Assembly (NCBI GenBank): GCA_018816735.1
Contig: JAHIVH010000061.1
Coordinates: 62,001 to 126,000 of the forward strand
DNA length: 64,000 bases
From: Pseudomonadota bacterium
GTDB lineage: Bacteria; Desulfobacterota; Desulfobacteria; Desulfobacterales; JAHIVH01
Direction: 5' to 3'
The translations under genes were made by a program, and so were the position numbers. The notes beneath the pieces are model-generated. The model was not told the origin of the DNA, did no database searches, and saw only the letters and a program-made list of their open reading frames with translations. This document shows, one piece after another, positions 36,478 to 46,123 of the stretch (positions are counted from its first letter, which is position 1; each line of letters starts with the position of its first letter).

Positions 36478-38220
36478 TTGAAAAACCATTTTCTAATATT
36501 TGTCTTATTGATGTCATTTCTTTTTTTCTTCACGTCCAATGTATACTGCGAACAAACCTTCCGATTGGATAATGCTGATCCGCTCCTGTCAACATGGCAA
36601 GTTTTTGATGAAGGGACAAACTATACACCTTCGGTATGGTCATCGGTAAATGGAATCATTGATCAATCGAGCAATATTTATGGGGGAAGCGCCGGAAATG
36701 AACCTGAAAAACCGGGAACAATTGCCATTTCCGGCAATCCGGACTGGTCAGATTTTTTCTACAAATTAAGCCTGATTTCAATGGATGATGATTCAATTGG
36801 TGCGATATTCCGTTATCAGGATATCAAGAACTACTACCGGTATTCGATGGACAGACAACGAAAATTTATCAGACTGGTAAAAATCGTTGACGGAACCGTT
36901 TCTGTTCTTGCCGAACAAAATCTTGCCTATAACCAGAATGAGTGGTATTCATTAAAGATAAATGCCATTGGCAATCATATTCAAATACTCCTGAATGACC
37001 GTTTGATGTTCAAGGTCAGTGACAATACATTTTTAAAAGGAAAAGTCGGCCTTTACTGCTGGGGCAATAGTGGCAGTTCTTTTAAAGATATATCCATCAC
37101 TCCCCTAAAGACGATCCGTGCGGAATCGATACCGGAGCCTGAAACAGTCATACCTGTTTCTGCGACGGCCCCCTCTTCAGCCACAGCGCAGGCATCATCG
37201 CCATCTGTTTCGGCAGATTCTTCAGGTTTGCCATCTGATGTGAAAACGCTTGCTCGACAAATTGAGATCCTGCAAAAAGAAGTCAAGGCCCTCAGAGAAG
37301 AAGCAGAAATCAGACGACAACTTCAGATGACCGAAGATGAAAAATCCGAAGAGGAAGAAGAACTCCTCACTGCGGTGGGACGAGACTACACCCTTCTGAA
37401 ATCAGGCACGCTTGGATTTGAATACAGTATGACCTATTCTTATTATTCCCTTGATTCCATAAGTGGTATCTATACAGTGAACACATACAGCAATCACAAC
37501 CTTACAAACAGTCTTTTCATGGAATATGCCCTTCTCGATAATTTTACATTGAATACGGACATACCCTTTGCATTCAAACATTATGATGAAGATAACCATT
37601 CGAAATCAATTAATGATCTGGGAGATATCACATTCGGTTTCCAGTATCAGCCTGTCAAAACCAAAGCCGATAAACCGTCCATTATCCTGACTTCAAGCCT
37701 GTCATGCCCCACCGGGAGAAGTCCATATGAAATAAATCCGGAGAAGGATCTCACCACAGGAGATGGTATCTATGCTATTTCCGCAGGCATGACCGCATCA
37801 AAAACAATCGATCCGGTTATCGCTTTTGGTAGTGTGGGATACACGTATAATTTCACAGAAAGCGGACTTAACTATAAATACGGGGCGACAAATAATACGA
37901 TCCGAAAGGTCGACCCGGGAGATTATATCCATGCCAGTGCTGGATTTGCCTATGCGCTTTCCTATAAAGTATCATTAAACATGAGCTATCAGCTATCATA
38001 CGGCATGGAATCTACTTATTATTTCAAGAAAGACGCATCTGGCGTCATCAGCCCAAAGCAGGAAATCGCAAGCTCGGTTTCTTCTATTTTCAGCATTGGC
38101 ATGGGGTGGCGGATATCATCAACACAGACAGTTATTACCAGCATTGCCATGGGATTTACCAATGATGATCCTGATTTTCTGATATCCGTAAGGATGCCAT
38201 TTGAATTTAACCTTAACTAA
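36478..38220 (+). CDS. Outer-membrane beta-barrel protein with lectin-like N-domain and coiled coil (FapF-like)
   Basis: 580 residues, starting with TTG (GGGAG site upstream), which gives an ideal signal peptide (1-24). Residues about 25-210 form a beta-sandwich of the lectin/concanavalin or DUF1080 type (GAIFRYQDIKNYYRYSMD, GKVGLYCWGNSGSSFKDI). A Ser/Ala-rich linker (about 216-250) and a charged coiled coil (about 252-297) follow. From 303 to the end alternating aromatic/polar strands form a barrel ending SVRMPFEFNLN. Coiled coil plus barrel, beside a C39 peptidase, is the FapF transporter plan. The added lectin-like domain is unusual. The stop overlaps the frame of the next gene only if that gene begins upstream. 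Confidence 0.7.
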   Translation: MKNHFLIFVLLMSFLFFFTSNVYCEQTFRLDNADPLLSTWQVFDEGTNYTPSVWSSVNGIIDQSSNIYGGSAGNEPEKPGTIAISGNPDWSDFFYKLSLISMDDDSIGAIFRYQDIKNYYRYSMDRQRKFIRLVKIVDGTVSVLAEQNLAYNQNEWYSLKINAIGNHIQILLNDRLMFKVSDNTFLKGKVGLYCWGNSGSSFKDISITPLKTIRAESIPEPETVIPVSATAPSSATAQASSPSVSADSSGLPSDVKTLARQIEILQKEVKALREEAEIRRQLQMTEDEKSEEEEELLTAVGRDYTLLKSGTLGFEYSMTYSYYSLDSISGIYTVNTYSNHNLTNSLFMEYALLDNFTLNTDIPFAFKHYDEDNHSKSINDLGDITFGFQYQPVKTKADKPSIILTSSLSCPTGRSPYEINPEKDLTTGDGIYAISAGMTASKTIDPVIAFGSVGYTYNFTESGLNYKYGATNNTIRKVDPGDYIHASAGFAYALSYKVSLNMSYQLSYGMESTYYFKKDASGVISPKQEIASSVSSIFSIGMGWRISSTQTVITSIAMGFTNDDPDFLISVRMPFEFNLN

Positions 38221-38236
38221 AACCGAATCTATCACT

Positions 38237-39943
38237 ATGGGCAAGCGATTTTATTTGAAATACCGATTTTGTGTCCTGGCTGTTCCGATCATTGTCTTCT
38301 TTTTGACCCACAGCATTGCCATTGCCTCGTTAAATGAACAAATTGCTATCGATGCAAAAGCCATATCTCTTGCCAACACGGTCACCTCATCACCGCCGGG
38401 AATGATGTCAATTCATTACAATCCCGCAGGTCTTTCTCAGCTGAAGGGAGGCAAACAATTCATGATCACGTTTGCTGCCTTGCGCCTTGAAATTTCGGGG
38501 AAATTTGAATCAGACCCAGACTTTGAAGGTTTTCTGGGGGGCAAATTCAATGACGATAAGCTGGATGGTGCAAGTGGTAAAACAAGTGATCTTCGCATCC
38601 GTGCACCCTTTATTGGCGAAATCGATATCCCCGGAGGTATGATTGTGTCCCCGATCGCGTTTGGGTTTTCGTATAGAGAAGAAAATTCCAGGTGGACATT
38701 TGCAAATGGTTTTTATGCCCCTTACGTGGGCGGTTTTTCACATAATGACAAGGACGACCCCATGGTTTACGGAGGCAAATCCCTTTATATCCAGCATTTT
38801 ATATATCTTTCCCCCTCATGCAGCTATCAATTTTCAGATGACTTTTCAGCAGGCCTGTCTATAGGGATCGGGCAATCTGCCATGGGTGCCGAGTTGGATA
38901 TACGTGCCCCCAGCGAACTTGTTGCCTTGACAAATGAACAGGGAGACACGAGTGGCAATCTGGATATCCCTGTTCTTTCTCAACTGGACGCCCCCGCACC
39001 CTGGTTTGGGGGAGGCATTTCTCCCTATGATACGATTGCAAAGCTAAAATTCAAGACGAGGGATGATTTCTCACCCTCATACAATATCGGTTTTTTGTGG
39101 GAGCCCATTAAATGGTTTTCATTAGGGGCCTGCTATCAGAGTGAAGTCAAGGCAAAGATGCGGGGAGAATACATGGATGCCCTTGGCGACAGTTTCCAGA
39201 ATGCTATCGACTGGTTGGGTTTATCTCCGCCAACACTTGTAATGTCTCAAATCACAGGGCTTCCTGCCGAATCCAAAGCATATGAAAAAGGGTATTGCTC
39301 ACTCGAATTTATTTTTCCCCAACGACTGCAGGTAGGCATCACAGTCAGGCCCATCAAGTCTCTCAAACTTATGACGGATATGCACTGGACAGAAGGCTCA
39401 GCCAATAAAACACTGGCGCTTGATTTTGATCAGGACATGCAGGTTTTTCAGTTTATCACACAGCTTGGATATTCAGGAGGCTCCCGGTCCATGGTTGTGG
39501 ATCTCGACATGAAAAACACCCTGCATTTCAGCTATGCCTTAGAATTTCAGGCACGGGAATGGCTGTCATTGCGGTGCGGGTATGAGGCACGTGAATCGTC
39601 CGTGCAAGATGACCATTTTACACTCCTTGCACCTTTTCCGGATCTTGACATTTTGGGTGCCGGAATTGGCATAAGTCTCAAAAATGGTCTTAAGGTCGAC
39701 CTTGCAGGCAGCTATATCTATAATAAAGGGTTCACGGTTCCCAACAATACCAGCAAACAACTGAATTCAACCACATTTACAGATATTTTTTACAATCCTT
39801 ATGCGGGACTTGATTACGAACAGGACATTGAAATTTTTGAACTGGCGATGTCGTTATCCATGCCAACGAATGTGGTGGGTCACAGTATTGACCGGTTTTT
39901 TGAGGTATCCGGGGAGTTCATGAGAAACCTGAATCCATTTTAG
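38237..39943 (+). CDS. FadL/OmpP1-type outer-membrane protein
   Basis: 568 residues from ATG 38237 (an upstream TTG at 38201 would overlap the previous gene). Signal peptide (about 1-31, FCVLAVPIIVFFLTHSIAIA), then the FadL signature after it: DAKAISLANTVTSSPPGMMS and YNPAGLSQL. The rest alternates strands typical of a 14-strand barrel. FadL proteins take up long-chain fatty acids or other hydrophobic compounds. It is only 16 bases downstream of the FapF-like gene and likely cotranscribed. It ends 35 bases before the end of the convergent phaR. No obvious ribosome site precedes the ATG. Confidence 0.82.
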   Translation: MGKRFYLKYRFCVLAVPIIVFFLTHSIAIASLNEQIAIDAKAISLANTVTSSPPGMMSIHYNPAGLSQLKGGKQFMITFAALRLEISGKFESDPDFEGFLGGKFNDDKLDGASGKTSDLRIRAPFIGEIDIPGGMIVSPIAFGFSYREENSRWTFANGFYAPYVGGFSHNDKDDPMVYGGKSLYIQHFIYLSPSCSYQFSDDFSAGLSIGIGQSAMGAELDIRAPSELVALTNEQGDTSGNLDIPVLSQLDAPAPWFGGGISPYDTIAKLKFKTRDDFSPSYNIGFLWEPIKWFSLGACYQSEVKAKMRGEYMDALGDSFQNAIDWLGLSPPTLVMSQITGLPAESKAYEKGYCSLEFIFPQRLQVGITVRPIKSLKLMTDMHWTEGSANKTLALDFDQDMQVFQFITQLGYSGGSRSMVVDLDMKNTLHFSYALEFQAREWLSLRCGYEARESSVQDDHFTLLAPFPDLDILGAGIGISLKNGLKVDLAGSYIYNKGFTVPNNTSKQLNSTTFTDIFYNPYAGLDYEQDIEIFELAMSLSMPTNVVGHSIDRFFEVSGEFMRNLNPF

Positions 39944-39978
39944 TGGCGTTTCTGTTGTAAAAAAAACGGTATGCGTGC

Positions 39979-40443
39979 CTATTTATTTCCCCCCTTCTTG
40001 CCCGTAGCAGCAAACAAATCAAAAAATGTTTTAAATGGCGTAAAGTCTTCAATATTTTTTTGGGCCATCTCTGAAACATCAAAACCAAAATCGAGCATTT
40101 TTTTAAATTGATTATCAAAAACCGTTTTCTGCGAGATATAACTTTTGATGACCTGTTGCAGATATGTTTCAAAAAATTCACTCAATACATTATCCCCATA
40201 CTGGATAATCAGATGAAGCAGCGGTGAAGGCAGGAGAATGTTTTTCTGTTTGGCTTCCTCAAGAACGATCTGTGTAAGTATGAATGATGTCACATCTTCA
40301 TCCGTCCCCACATCTCTGACTTCCACGATCGTTCCCTGCCGAATCATGTCACCGACTTGTTTGAGAGTGACATAAGTGCTGTTGGCTGTATCATATAACC
40401 GTCTGTTTGGATATTTTTTAATCACTGCATGTTTTAATGCCAT
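39979..40443 (-). CDS. phaR: Polyhydroxyalkanoate synthesis regulator PhaR
   Basis: 154 residues. The N-terminal DNA-binding domain has the hallmark IKKYPNRRLYDTANSTYVTL (8-27), followed by the PHB-accumulation regulatory domain, EFFETYLQQ and a C-terminal FDLFAA segment. PhaR binds DNA and PHA granules and represses phasin and its own gene. No pha synthase or phasin gene is in the window. A long imperfect palindrome just upstream (40483-40512) is a plausible autoregulatory operator. Confidence 0.9.
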   Translation of the reverse strand: MALKHAVIKKYPNRRLYDTANSTYVTLKQVGDMIRQGTIVEVRDVGTDEDVTSFILTQIVLEEAKQKNILLPSPLLHLIIQYGDNVLSEFFETYLQQVIKSYISQKTVFDNQFKKMLDFGFDVSEMAQKNIEDFTPFKTFFDLFAATGKKGGNK

Positions 40444-40482
40444 TATAAGGTTCCTTTACAATTTAATTACAATCGTATAAAG

Positions 40483-40512
40483 TGTCTGACAATAACCTGT
40501 TATAGACAGACA
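40483..40512. repeat. Imperfect palindrome upstream of phaR, candidate operator
   Basis: TGTCTGACAATAAC (40483-40496) and GTTATAGACAGACA (40499-40512) are complementary at 12 of 14 positions around a two-base centre. It lies about 40 bases before the phaR start and about 200 before the CheA-type gene. Position and symmetry fit a dimeric repressor site, most simply PhaR itself; this is inference. Confidence 0.4.
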
Positions 40513-40568
40513 TATCAAGTCAATTTTTTGACATCACGAGGTATTATGGCCATTAGCAAGTATATATA

Positions 40569-40597
40569 TTGCAAACACAATGAGCTGCCTGTCATAT
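40569..40597 (+). promoter_or_regulatory. Possible weak promoter of the CheA-type gene
   Basis: TTGCAA (40569-40574), 17-base spacer, TCATAT (40592-40597). Spacing is right but both boxes are imperfect in an AT-rich region. Confidence 0.2.
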
Positions 40598-40709
40598 TTA
40601 GAAAAGTTTATTTTGCAATTTCAATACCACAAGTTAAATGTTTAAAACGCAAACGTTTTTTTAATACCCTGCAGTTCTAAACCTTTTTTTGTTTTAAGCA
40701 AATAAAAAT

Positions 40710-43334
40710 ATGTCAAACGATTCTTTAATTGAAATCATCGACACCATTTCTGCAGGATTTCTTCTGTCAGATCCTGAATCTGATGCAGACATCAAAGAAC
40801 TGATTATTCATCTCCAAACACTGGGTGATGCGGTATCCGGTCTAAAATACCATGACATCTTCACGCTCACTTCGACGGCAATCGACCTTCTCCAGGAAAT
40901 TAATCATGAAACGCCTGAAAATCACCTTCAGCTGATGGACACACTGAGAGACCTCATCTCTGAAATTCAAAATATTCATCGTAAAGAATCAGCAGAAGTC
41001 AATACGAGCTCCGAAATGAACAATTCAGGGCAGGAGGTAATCGGGCTGAGACATCCGGGAAAGCTTCCGGATCATCTTGATAATGAGGTCTTTGCTGAAT
41101 TTTTATCTATACAGCCGGATATGCTTCATCGAATGGAAACCTTGATTCTTGAACTTGAGGAAACATACTCCCAGAAAAAACTCACTGAATTGAAAAGACT
41201 GATACATACTGCAAAAGGAGAAGCCGGTTTTTTAAATCTTGGAGATGTTGAAAACCTGTTACACCATACCGAAGATTTCATTGAAAATGAGTCTGCCGCA
41301 GAGAAAACCGATACGCTGCTATCAATCGTCGACTGGTTAAAAAAAACCTATCAGACGTATTCAGGCGGACCGGATATATATACACCTGTCCAGGAAATTC
41401 TGGAAACATTAAAGCCCAAAAACCCTGCCAGACCTGTTCCAGATACGGCTAAAAGTTTATCCTTTGATTCAAAATCCATTGAGGAAGAACTCCTTGATAA
41501 AATTGGACCCCCAAATACACCGGAAATATCAAACAACGGTTTATTCGAAAAGTTTACTTTAACGGTCAGAAAACATATAGATCAACTCAATTCTCTTTTA
41601 CTCACACTATCCACAGATCCTGATGATGCTGAAACTGCCACAGGTATTCATCGAATTTTTGCAGGCATTCATGAACTGGCACTATTTTTTAATATTAAGG
41701 ACATGGCCGTTCTTGCGAAAGAAACAGGATGCCTTGCAGAACAATTGAACACGCCTGAACATGTGCCGTTTCGCTCCTGGCTGAATGTAATTTTTGAATC
41801 AATAGAGGGTTTAAGCGCCATTTTAAATAACATTTCTATAAATCTGCCTGACCAGACGTCACATTTCCCCATATCTGATCTGGCCCAATATATATTCCGG
41901 ATCAGGGCGGCCTTATCAGGCCAAATCACGACTTTTCCGACATCCGTGCCCCCCCGGTCAGATAAAAAAATAGGCGATATTCTGGTCAGTTCGGGTTTGA
42001 CCGACCCCAAAACCATAGCGCAGTATGCCACAGTGCAGGCTCAAATGCGTTCAGATAAAAAAATAGGTGAGATGCTTGTTTTAAATGGAAAAGTGCAGGC
42101 TAAAGACGTGTCTGAAGCACTCCAGAGTCAGACACCAATCCAGGATCAAAGATCTTCTCTGTTAAAAGACTCTATTTCTGTGGATGCAGACAGATTGGAT
42201 CGAATGGTCAATATGATCGGTGAGCTGGTTATTGTCGAATCCATGTTTTCCCAATCTGAGGAAATCCAACAGATAAATTCGCCTCAACTTTGCCGGCACA
42301 TCACTGCCATGGATAAAATTACCCGTGAACTGCAGGAAACGGGACTGTCTCTCAGAATGATGCCGGTCCGCCCCATTTTTCAAAAAATGGGGCGGGTGGC
42401 TCGAGATGTGGCGAAAAAGGCCAATAAAAAAATCAAGTTTGTCATGTGCGGGGAAGAAACCGAACTCGACAAAACCATTGTCGATAAATTGAATGATCCT
42501 CTAATGCACATGATAAGAAATGCGATTGACCATGGCATTGAGGATGCGCTCACAGAAAGAACCGATCAGGGTAAACCCGAAATTGCCACAATAACCTTGC
42601 GTGCGTTTCATAAAGGAGGAAATATTTTTATCGAGGTCGAGGATGACGGCATGGGCATGTCACCCGAGAAGATTTTAAACAAGGCCATATCCTTGAATCT
42701 TGTATCAAAGTCAGACCAACTCAATGAACAGGATATCTTCCATCTTATTTTTGAGCCAGGCTTTACAACAGCAAAAAAAATCACGGATATTTCCGGCCGG
42801 GGTGTGGGCATGAACGTTGTCCGAGAAAGCATTGAATCCCTGAGAGGAACCATTGATATCCAATCCACAGTTGGCAAAGGAAGCAGGTTTTCCATTACCA
42901 TTCCGTTAACGCTTGCCATCATAGATGGTATGATTGTGCGCGCAGCAGATATCCGGTATATTGTTCCCACGCTATCGATAGTGATGTCCACCTGTATCGA
43001 AAAAAAAGACATTCAATCGGTCATGAATCAGGGTGAGATGATCATGCTGCAGGATGGACTCATCCCTCTTTTCAGGCTGAACATGTTGGTCGATCATCAG
43101 GCTGAACAAACCGGGAATAAAAGATCATTTGCCGTTATTGTCGAAAACAACAATCGAAAAATCGCACTTGGTGTTGATGAACTGATAGGAAAACAACAAA
43201 TAGTCATCAAGTCTCTTGGCGAGTTTATGAAAAGCGCCACTGGCATTTCAGGCGGTGCCATTCTGCAGGATGGCCGGGTTGGCCTTATTCTGGATGTGCC
43301 GGGTCTGATAAGAATCGCACATCAGAAACCGTGA
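40710..43334 (+). CDS. CheA-type histidine kinase with Hpt and MshEN-like repeats
   Basis: 874 residues. An Hpt domain (about 125-215) has the phosphorylatable H166 in HTAKG. A second, degenerate Hpt-like region (about 280-375, IHRIFAG) lacks the key Lys. Residues 420-443 and 451-474 are two MshEN-like units (KIGDILVSSG...Q, KIGEMLVLNG...Q). The CheA core follows: dimer helices (about 486-560), N box NDPLMHMIRNAIDHG (595-609), G1 DDGMG (645-649), G2 GRGVGM (696-701) and a CheW domain (about 735-870). No CheY, CheW, MCP or other che gene lies near, so it is an orphan. The tandem repeat, akin to the c-di-GMP-binding MshEN motif, stands where CheA normally has P2. Confidence 0.82.
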   Translation: MSNDSLIEIIDTISAGFLLSDPESDADIKELIIHLQTLGDAVSGLKYHDIFTLTSTAIDLLQEINHETPENHLQLMDTLRDLISEIQNIHRKESAEVNTSSEMNNSGQEVIGLRHPGKLPDHLDNEVFAEFLSIQPDMLHRMETLILELEETYSQKKLTELKRLIHTAKGEAGFLNLGDVENLLHHTEDFIENESAAEKTDTLLSIVDWLKKTYQTYSGGPDIYTPVQEILETLKPKNPARPVPDTAKSLSFDSKSIEEELLDKIGPPNTPEISNNGLFEKFTLTVRKHIDQLNSLLLTLSTDPDDAETATGIHRIFAGIHELALFFNIKDMAVLAKETGCLAEQLNTPEHVPFRSWLNVIFESIEGLSAILNNISINLPDQTSHFPISDLAQYIFRIRAALSGQITTFPTSVPPRSDKKIGDILVSSGLTDPKTIAQYATVQAQMRSDKKIGEMLVLNGKVQAKDVSEALQSQTPIQDQRSSLLKDSISVDADRLDRMVNMIGELVIVESMFSQSEEIQQINSPQLCRHITAMDKITRELQETGLSLRMMPVRPIFQKMGRVARDVAKKANKKIKFVMCGEETELDKTIVDKLNDPLMHMIRNAIDHGIEDALTERTDQGKPEIATITLRAFHKGGNIFIEVEDDGMGMSPEKILNKAISLNLVSKSDQLNEQDIFHLIFEPGFTTAKKITDISGRGVGMNVVRESIESLRGTIDIQSTVGKGSRFSITIPLTLAIIDGMIVRAADIRYIVPTLSIVMSTCIEKKDIQSVMNQGEMIMLQDGLIPLFRLNMLVDHQAEQTGNKRSFAVIVENNNRKIALGVDELIGKQQIVIKSLGEFMKSATGISGGAILQDGRVGLILDVPGLIRIAHQKP

Positions 43335-43437
43335 TCCGTCATCGGAATATAAATGATATGCCGCCTGTCATGCAATCGCTCAGTCCAAATAAAACGCTTT
43401 TCTGGTATTGCCGCCATCTCAATAATTGAATTCTAAT

Positions 43438-43466
43438 TTGACAAGACCAACGCTTGTAACTATATT
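43438..43466 (+). promoter_or_regulatory. Sigma-70-type promoter of the RND efflux operon
   Basis: TTGACA (43438-43443), 17-base spacer, TATATT (43461-43466). The -35 is perfect and the -10 differs in one base. Predicted start near 43473, leader about 97 bases. Confidence 0.65.
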
Positions 43467-43569
43467 AGCATTTTTTATCAATCGATTGAAACAGGCATAT
43501 CATGCAACCGAAGATAATGGAATTGACTGACGACAATCCGCTAATGCAATGCAAACGGTGAAATAAAAC

Positions 43570-44916
43570 ATGACAATACGATGGTTTAAAAAAGCAGGCT
43601 GGCTGATATTGCCATGTATAATACTGCTGATGTCTTCAGAAAAAGATCTGCTGGCAGGCCCATCTGAAGCAAAGGATACACCTCCCAGACATTACACCCT
43701 TTCGGATCTCTATCAACTTGCACTGCAACACGCTGAAGAAATTCGTTTTGCCGAAGAAAATCTTTTGATTGCACAAGAAGACAAACAAAGAGCATTGTCT
43801 GTAATCATTCCCCGGTTATCTGTCTTTGGAGACTATATCAACTATAAGGACACAGATGCCACATTTCCAAAAACAGTGTCCTATGGTGCAAAATTTGATC
43901 AGACATTTACCACCAACGGCAGAGAGCTGACCGCCTTGAAAATGGCTGGAGATTATATCAGTCAAAATGAATTTGATCTTGAAAATATAAAAGAAGCTTA
44001 CCTGTTCGAGGTCGCCACCGCGTATTATGGTATCTTGAGGACCACAAAAACGCTGGAAATCAGCAAAGCCGATGTCAATAGACTCAAACAGCATAAAGAA
44101 GCCGTCAAATCCAGATTTGATCTGGGCGATGTGACCAAAACAGCCATGATACGCGCCGATGCCGAGCTTTCAGGATCAAAGTCCATTCTTGTCAGGTCCG
44201 AAAACGCACTGCATCTGGCCCGATTTGCACTTTCACGTCTGGTGCCCCTGCCCATGGATTATCTGATTTCCGACCCAGCGTTTTCAATCCACCCGATATC
44301 CTATGAACTGGCGCAGGTTAAAAAGGAGGCTGTTTTAGACAGAGCCGATCTGAAAGCGCTGAAAAAGTTGACAGAAGCATCTTTAAAGCAGATCAAATGG
44401 TCAAAGGGGGCATATTATCCTGTTCTTTCACTTGAAGGAAAATATTTTGATACAGAATCCGAATGGTCTGAAACTGATCCCATGACGGGAATGGACAATT
44501 TTAATACAGACAACTACTCCATCCATCTGCAACTGATATTCACCCTGTTTGACGGGGGGTTGAAAAAAGCGGAACTCAGGCAGGCAAGGGCCCAATACCG
44601 GCAGGCCTTACTCCTGTATCAATCCAAAGTAAAGGAAGTCTGCCTGGCAGTTGAAACCGCTTACCTCGATCTGGTCACCCAAAAAAGCATGTTGCAGTCT
44701 CTTGAAGATCAATTGAAATTTTCAGAAGAAAATTTTAAAGCGATTACCGAACAGTTTGATATAGGGCTTTCAAACAGCATTGATGTCATGGATGCCAACA
44801 CGCTTCTGGTAAAAGCGGAAAGAGAATTTTCAGATGCCCGGTTCAAATATGTACTGGCAGATCTGAATTTAAAACGGGCCAAAGGTTCTTTCATGAATCA
44901 GGTCCAAAAAAAATGA
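43570..44916 (+). CDS. TolC-family outer-membrane efflux protein
   Basis: 448 residues. Signal peptide (about 1-29), then two repeats of the TolC kind, each with long helices and a short strand pair (YTLSDLYQLALQHAEEIRFA; ADLKALKKLTEASLKQIKWS), and the C-terminal LNLKRAKGSF. It forms the trimeric outer-membrane channel of the tripartite pump encoded by the next two genes. It has its own good promoter; the adaptor starts about 60 bases after it. Confidence 0.88.
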   Translation: MTIRWFKKAGWLILPCIILLMSSEKDLLAGPSEAKDTPPRHYTLSDLYQLALQHAEEIRFAEENLLIAQEDKQRALSVIIPRLSVFGDYINYKDTDATFPKTVSYGAKFDQTFTTNGRELTALKMAGDYISQNEFDLENIKEAYLFEVATAYYGILRTTKTLEISKADVNRLKQHKEAVKSRFDLGDVTKTAMIRADAELSGSKSILVRSENALHLARFALSRLVPLPMDYLISDPAFSIHPISYELAQVKKEAVLDRADLKALKKLTEASLKQIKWSKGAYYPVLSLEGKYFDTESEWSETDPMTGMDNFNTDNYSIHLQLIFTLFDGGLKKAELRQARAQYRQALLLYQSKVKEVCLAVETAYLDLVTQKSMLQSLEDQLKFSEENFKAITEQFDIGLSNSIDVMDANTLLVKAEREFSDARFKYVLADLNLKRAKGSFMNQVQKK

Positions 44917-44977
44917 GTGTCCCCTGAAACAAGTCAATTTATTTTCATTCAGGGACCCAACAGAAGAAAGACAGGTT

Positions 44978-46123
44978 ATGAACGCAAATTCCACAAACGA
45001 TGAGAATCAGACGGTTGGCAAAAAAATTTTACGGTTTATATGGTCTCTCATTCCATTTTTTATTCTTGTTATGGTGATTGTTATCATGGGAGTGATGTGC
45101 GGGGCTAAAAACAAGGCTATCAAACAAGAGAGAGCCCAAGCACTCAAGGCTGAAGATCCCGGCATCAATGTGGTCACTCTGGAACTGATTCCCAAACCGT
45201 TAAGAGATCGTATCAATCTGCCAGGCATGATCGAACCCTGGGTCATGCTGGACGTTTTGTCAGAAGTTCAGGGTAAAATTACAGCAAAACCAACAAAAGA
45301 AGGTGACAAAATCAATCAGGGCGATGTACTGGTGACGGTCGATCAGAACAAATACGACAATGCTTACCGATCATCAAAAGCCGCCTATGAAGCGTCCCTG
45401 TCTTCTAAAAAAAGGCTTGAACAGCTCTTTGCCAAACAGCTTTCCAATAAATCAGATCTGGACAACATGACAGCACAGGTGGAAAACCTGAAGGCGGTTA
45501 TGGACAATGCCGTGCTTGATCTTGAAAATTGCACGATAAAAGCGCCTATATCCGGCATCATAAACAGGATCCATGTCGAAACCGGGCAATATGTCAATAT
45601 CGCTTCCAAAATTGCTGAGATCATTCAAATAGATAAGGTAAAAGTCAAGGTTGGCATTCCGGAGTCTGATATCAATTCGATTCGAAACGTCAACCATTTC
45701 ACCATTCGAATCGATGCATTAAATGAACGGGAAATCGATGCCAAAAAACACTTCTTGTCAAAGATAGCCGGCAAAGATGCCATTTTATACGACCTTGAAC
45801 TTGCCGTAAACAATCCCAACCTTGACCTTCTCCCCGGCATGTTTGCACGAGTGGAAATCATAAAAAGGGAAATCCCGGAAAGCATTTCCATTCCCATCTA
45901 TGCCATTATCTCCAACAATGATTCTCATATTGTATATATTGAAAATGATGGCCTGGCGCACAGGAGAGAAGTAGAACTGGGTCTTCAGGACGGCTGGCTG
46001 ATGCAGGTGACGAAAGGTCTTGAAAAAGGAGAAAAGGTCGTTGTGACAGGCCAGAGAAATCTCAATGAAGGCCAGCTCCTTAATGTGGTCAGACGGATAA
46101 AAGATCTTGAGGAAATGAATTAG
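44978..46123 (+). CDS. RND efflux membrane-fusion (adaptor) protein
   Basis: 381 residues. An N-terminal membrane anchor (about 20-43) rather than a lipoprotein signal, a split lipoyl domain (EGDKINQGDVLVTVDQNKY and APISGIINRIHVETGQYV), an alpha-hairpin between them and the beta-barrel region near 225-310. This is the periplasmic adaptor joining the RND pump to the TolC-type channel. Its TAG stop is directly followed by the ATG of the pump gene. Confidence 0.9.
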   Translation: MNANSTNDENQTVGKKILRFIWSLIPFFILVMVIVIMGVMCGAKNKAIKQERAQALKAEDPGINVVTLELIPKPLRDRINLPGMIEPWVMLDVLSEVQGKITAKPTKEGDKINQGDVLVTVDQNKYDNAYRSSKAAYEASLSSKKRLEQLFAKQLSNKSDLDNMTAQVENLKAVMDNAVLDLENCTIKAPISGIINRIHVETGQYVNIASKIAEIIQIDKVKVKVGIPESDINSIRNVNHFTIRIDALNEREIDAKKHFLSKIAGKDAILYDLELAVNNPNLDLLPGMFARVEIIKREIPESISIPIYAIISNNDSHIVYIENDGLAHRREVELGLQDGWLMQVTKGLEKGEKVVVTGQRNLNEGQLLNVVRRIKDLEEMN

